Source: Streptomyces caelestis (GTDB lineage: Bacteria > Actinomycetota > Actinomycetes > Streptomycetales > Streptomycetaceae). Taken from it: 14,805 nucleotides of DNA. The notes beneath the pieces are model-generated. The model was given only the letters and a program-made list of their open reading frames with translations, had not been told where the DNA came from and did not search any database. The translations under genes and the position numbers were made by a program. Positions 13,075-14,805 of this stretch are shown piece by piece. The DNA lies in NCBI RefSeq assembly GCF_001279005.1, contig NZ_LGCN01000261.1:1-14805 (forward strand), in the 5' to 3' direction. The first letter of the stretch is position 1. Each line of letters opens with the position of its first letter.

Positions 13075-14529
13075 ATGTCCCCGTCGGCCACCGCCAAGGC
13101 CCCCACCCCCGAGCAGCCGGGGTCCGGTGCCGCATCCGGCGGCGCTCTGGACCGCTACTTCCGGATCTCCGAGCGCGGCAGCACCCTGTCCCGCGAGATC
13201 CGCGGTGGGTTCGCCACCTTCTTCGCCATGGCGTACATCGTCGTGCTGAACCCGATCATCCTGGGCAGCGCGAAGGACATGTACGGCCACCAGCTCGACA
13301 ACGCCCAGCTGGTCACCGCGACCGCCCTGACCGCGGCGTTCACCACGCTGCTCATGGGCGTCATCGGCAACGTCCCGATCGCGCTGGCCGCCGGACTCGG
13401 CGTGAACTCGGTCGTCGCCCTCCAGCTCGCGCCGCGCATGTCGTGGCCGGACGCCATGGGCATGGTGGTGCTGGCCGGCTTCGTCGTCATGATCCTGGTC
13501 GCCACCGGTCTGCGCGAGCGCGTGATGAACGCCGTCCCCTACGGACTGCGCAAGGCCATCGCCATCGGCATCGGCCTGTTCATCCTGCTGATCGGTCTGG
13601 TCGACTCCGGGTTCGTCACCCGCATGCCGGACGCCGCCCAGACCACCGTCCCGCTCCAGCTCGGCACCGGCGGTCACCTCATCGGCTGGCCGGTCCTCGT
13701 CTTCGTCCTCGGCACGCTGCTCACGCTGGCGCTGATCGTGCGCAGGGTGCCGGGCGCGATCCTCATCTCGATCGTCGTCATGACGGTCGTCGCGCTGATC
13801 GTCAACGCCGTCGCCGACGTCCCGTCCTGGGGCCTGACGACCCCGACCTGGCCCGGCAACCCGCTCGCCACCCCCGACTTCGGCCTGATCGGCGAGGTCA
13901 GCCTGTTCGGCGGCTTCGGCAAGGTCGGCGTGCTGACCGGCATCCTGTTCGTCTTCACCGTGCTGCTGTCGTGCTTCTTCGACGCGATGGGCACGATCAT
14001 GGGCGTCTCGGACGAGGCCAAGCTGACCGACGCGCAGGGCCAGATGCCCGGCATCAACAAGGTCCTGTTCATCGACGGCGTCGCGGTCGCCGCGGGCGGC
14101 GCCAGCTCCTCCTCGGCCACCACCGCCTTCGTGGAGTCCACGGCCGGCGTCGGCGAGGGCGCGCGGACCGGCTTCGCCAACGTCGTCACCGGCGGCCTGT
14201 TCGCGGCGGCGCTGTTCCTCACGCCCGTCGCCACCATGGTCCCGTCCCAGGCGGCCACCCCGGCACTGGTCGCGGTGGGCTTCCTGATCCTGGCCGGGTC
14301 GATCAAGGAGATCGACTGGGCCGACCACACGATCGCCGTCCCGGCCTTCGTGACGATGCTGATGATGCCGTTCACCTACTCGATCACCAACGGCATCGGC
14401 ATGGGCTTCATCACCTTCGTGGCGCTGCGCCTGGTGGTCGGCCGCGGCCGGGAGGTCCCGCCGGCGATGTACGCGGTGGCGGCGGTCTTCACCTTCTACT
14501 ACCTGATGCCGGCGCTGGGCCTGACCTGA
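13075..14529 (+). CDS. NCS2 (AzgA-type) purine nucleobase permease
   Basis: This 484-aa membrane transporter has about 12-14 helices. AzgA-subfamily features are visible: GGFATFFAMAYIVVLNP (about 44-60), GLGVNSVVALQL (107-118), CFFDAMGTIMGVSDEAKL (about 300-317) and ATTAFVESTAGVGEGARTG (about 347-366). Related transporters import adenine, guanine or hypoxanthine with protons; uracil/xanthine carriers have a different motif set, so a purine substrate is likely but not proven. ATG 13075 follows GATGAGG at a suitable distance. The hydrophilic Ala/Pro-rich N-terminus of about 24 residues precedes the first conserved segment. The gene is divergent from DUF2530 and followed by a GC-rich tandem repeat. 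Confidence 0.93.
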   Translation: MSPSATAKAPTPEQPGSGAASGGALDRYFRISERGSTLSREIRGGFATFFAMAYIVVLNPIILGSAKDMYGHQLDNAQLVTATALTAAFTTLLMGVIGNVPIALAAGLGVNSVVALQLAPRMSWPDAMGMVVLAGFVVMILVATGLRERVMNAVPYGLRKAIAIGIGLFILLIGLVDSGFVTRMPDAAQTTVPLQLGTGGHLIGWPVLVFVLGTLLTLALIVRRVPGAILISIVVMTVVALIVNAVADVPSWGLTTPTWPGNPLATPDFGLIGEVSLFGGFGKVGVLTGILFVFTVLLSCFFDAMGTIMGVSDEAKLTDAQGQMPGINKVLFIDGVAVAAGGASSSSATTAFVESTAGVGEGARTGFANVVTGGLFAAALFLTPVATMVPSQAATPALVAVGFLILAGSIKEIDWADHTIAVPAFVTMLMMPFTYSITNGIGMGFITFVALRLVVGRGREVPPAMYAVAAVFTFYYLMPALGLT

Positions 14530-14540
14530 TCCCGCGCCAA

Positions 14541-14630
14541 GGGGCCCACGGGCCCCGCGGGGCTCACCGGGCCCGCGGGGTGCACCGGGCCCATGGGGTG
14601 CACCGGGCCCATGGGGCTCACGTGGCCTCG
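14541..14630. repeat. 18-base (9+9) GC-rich tandem repeat after the NCS2 gene
   Basis: Five consecutive 18-base units start at 14541, 14559, 14577, 14595 and 14613. Units three and four are identical (GGGGTGCACCGGGCCCAT), one and two are close, and the fifth is degenerate. Each is two 9-base halves. The first unit can fold as a hairpin (GGGGCC-CACG-GGCCCC, 14541-14556), so the array may serve as the transcription terminator of the permease and of the convergent remnant gene, whose stop lies in unit five. Confidence 0.8.
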
Positions 14631-14716
14631 TAGAACTTCTCCGTCTCCTCGACGGCGGTCTGGAACCGCTGGTCGAAGTCATCGCGCATGAGCGTCCGGA
14701 CGACATAGAGCTTGTC
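14618..14716 (-). pseudogene. C-terminal remnant of a minus-strand gene cut by the IS element
   Basis: The minus strand encodes 32 residues ending at TGA 14620-14618: DKLYVVRTLMRDD followed by FDQRFQTAVEETEKFYEAT. Codons are G/C-ending and the peptide looks like a genuine soluble C-terminus. Reading upstream, the frame meets a stop at 14719-14717, exactly where the IS end appears to begin. The simplest reading is an ordinary gene truncated by insertion, with its 5' part, if still present, beyond the right edge of the window. I do not recognise the family. Confidence 0.55.
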
Positions 14717-14805
14717 TCACGTGGTGTGAGGTTGATGCGGCATGATGCCGTGCCATGGGTGTTGGTTTGTCGCAGCGGTTGGTTCCTGACGAACTCTGGT
14801 CGCTC
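14717..14805 (+). mobile_element. Left part of an IS5-like insertion sequence
   Basis: The sequence changes character at about 14716, coinciding with loss of the minus-strand frame, and becomes less GC-rich. It begins with a small repeat (CTCAC-GTGGT-GTGAG, 14716-14730), then CGGCAT-G-ATGCCG at 14738-14750 just before the transposase start. The exact terminus and any target duplication cannot be fixed because the right end is outside the window. Confidence 0.6.
14755..14805 (+). CDS. IS5-family transposase, N-terminal fragment (runs off window)
   Basis: The 17 visible codons read MGVGLSQRLVPDELWSL. VPDELWSL is the typical opening of Streptomyces IS5-family transposases, whose N-terminal domain starts with a DEQW/DELW-like helix. 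The codons are less G/C-biased (GGT GTT GGT TTG, GTT CCT) than neighbouring genes, as expected for a mobile element. No strong ribosome site is present; the CGGCAT/ATGCCG hairpin lies 4 bases before the start and may limit translation. Family assignment rests on this short peptide. Confidence 0.7.
   Translation, partial: MGVGLSQRLVPDELWSL

Noticed and set aside
14541..14630. CRISPR-like array
   Set aside because: Units are 18 bases with no spacers between them; it is a simple tandem repeat.
13015..14706. Minus-strand open frame of 563 codons opposite the NCS2 permease, with a collagen-like stretch
   Set aside because: It is antisense to a well-recognised transporter and rich in Asp, Gly, His and Arg, as expected for the complement of a hydrophobic gene. 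The collagen-like part is only the tandem repeat.

Overview
The window looks like a piece of a Streptomyces chromosome. Base composition is very GC-rich with G/C at most third codon positions, Shine-Dalgarno sites are AGGAG-like, and the gene content is typical of the genus: a WhiJ/AbaA-type regulator with DUF397 proteins and an RsbW-like ATPase, a CtpE-type P-ATPase, a DUF2530 protein, an AzgA-type NCS2 permease and an IS5-like transposase. No RNA genes or CRISPR array were seen.

Layout. Bases 1-350 may hold the last codons of an upstream gene, then a non-coding stretch with a strong inverted repeat. Bases 351-2232 form a regulatory module: a minus-strand ATP-binding protein, divergent from an XRE/DUF5753 regulator that is translationally coupled to two tandem, recently duplicated DUF397 genes. 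A terminator-like hairpin (2426-2467) separates this from a minus-strand secreted M23 peptidase (2493-3098), which has a roughly 350-base upstream region with a perfect 14-base palindrome and a hairpin. An SLC13/ArsB-like permease (3451-4752, minus) is divergent, by 58 bases, from a 1043-residue protein with an Hsp90/sacsin-type ATPase domain (4811-7942, plus).

Bases 7943-10015 carry two paralogous secreted beta-rich proteins. Each is preceded by the same promoter-like cassette with identical internal spacing, and a very strong hairpin lies between the genes. The second gene is convergent with the ctpE-type calcium P-ATPase (10026-12428, minus), with only 10 bases between their stop codons. 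A small DUF2530 membrane protein (12575-12868, minus) is divergent from the purine permease (13075-14529, plus), and two 16-base direct repeats lie between them. The window ends with a 9/18-base tandem repeat, a short C-terminal gene remnant on the minus strand, and the left part of an IS element that appears to truncate that gene.

The most interesting items are the shared promoter/hairpin cassette of the secreted paralogs, the exact copying of the ATGA coupling in the DUF397 duplication, the codon-composition break inside the XRE regulator, and the large ATPase whose C-terminal 900 residues match nothing I recognise. I see no convincing evidence of an entirely new multi-gene system.
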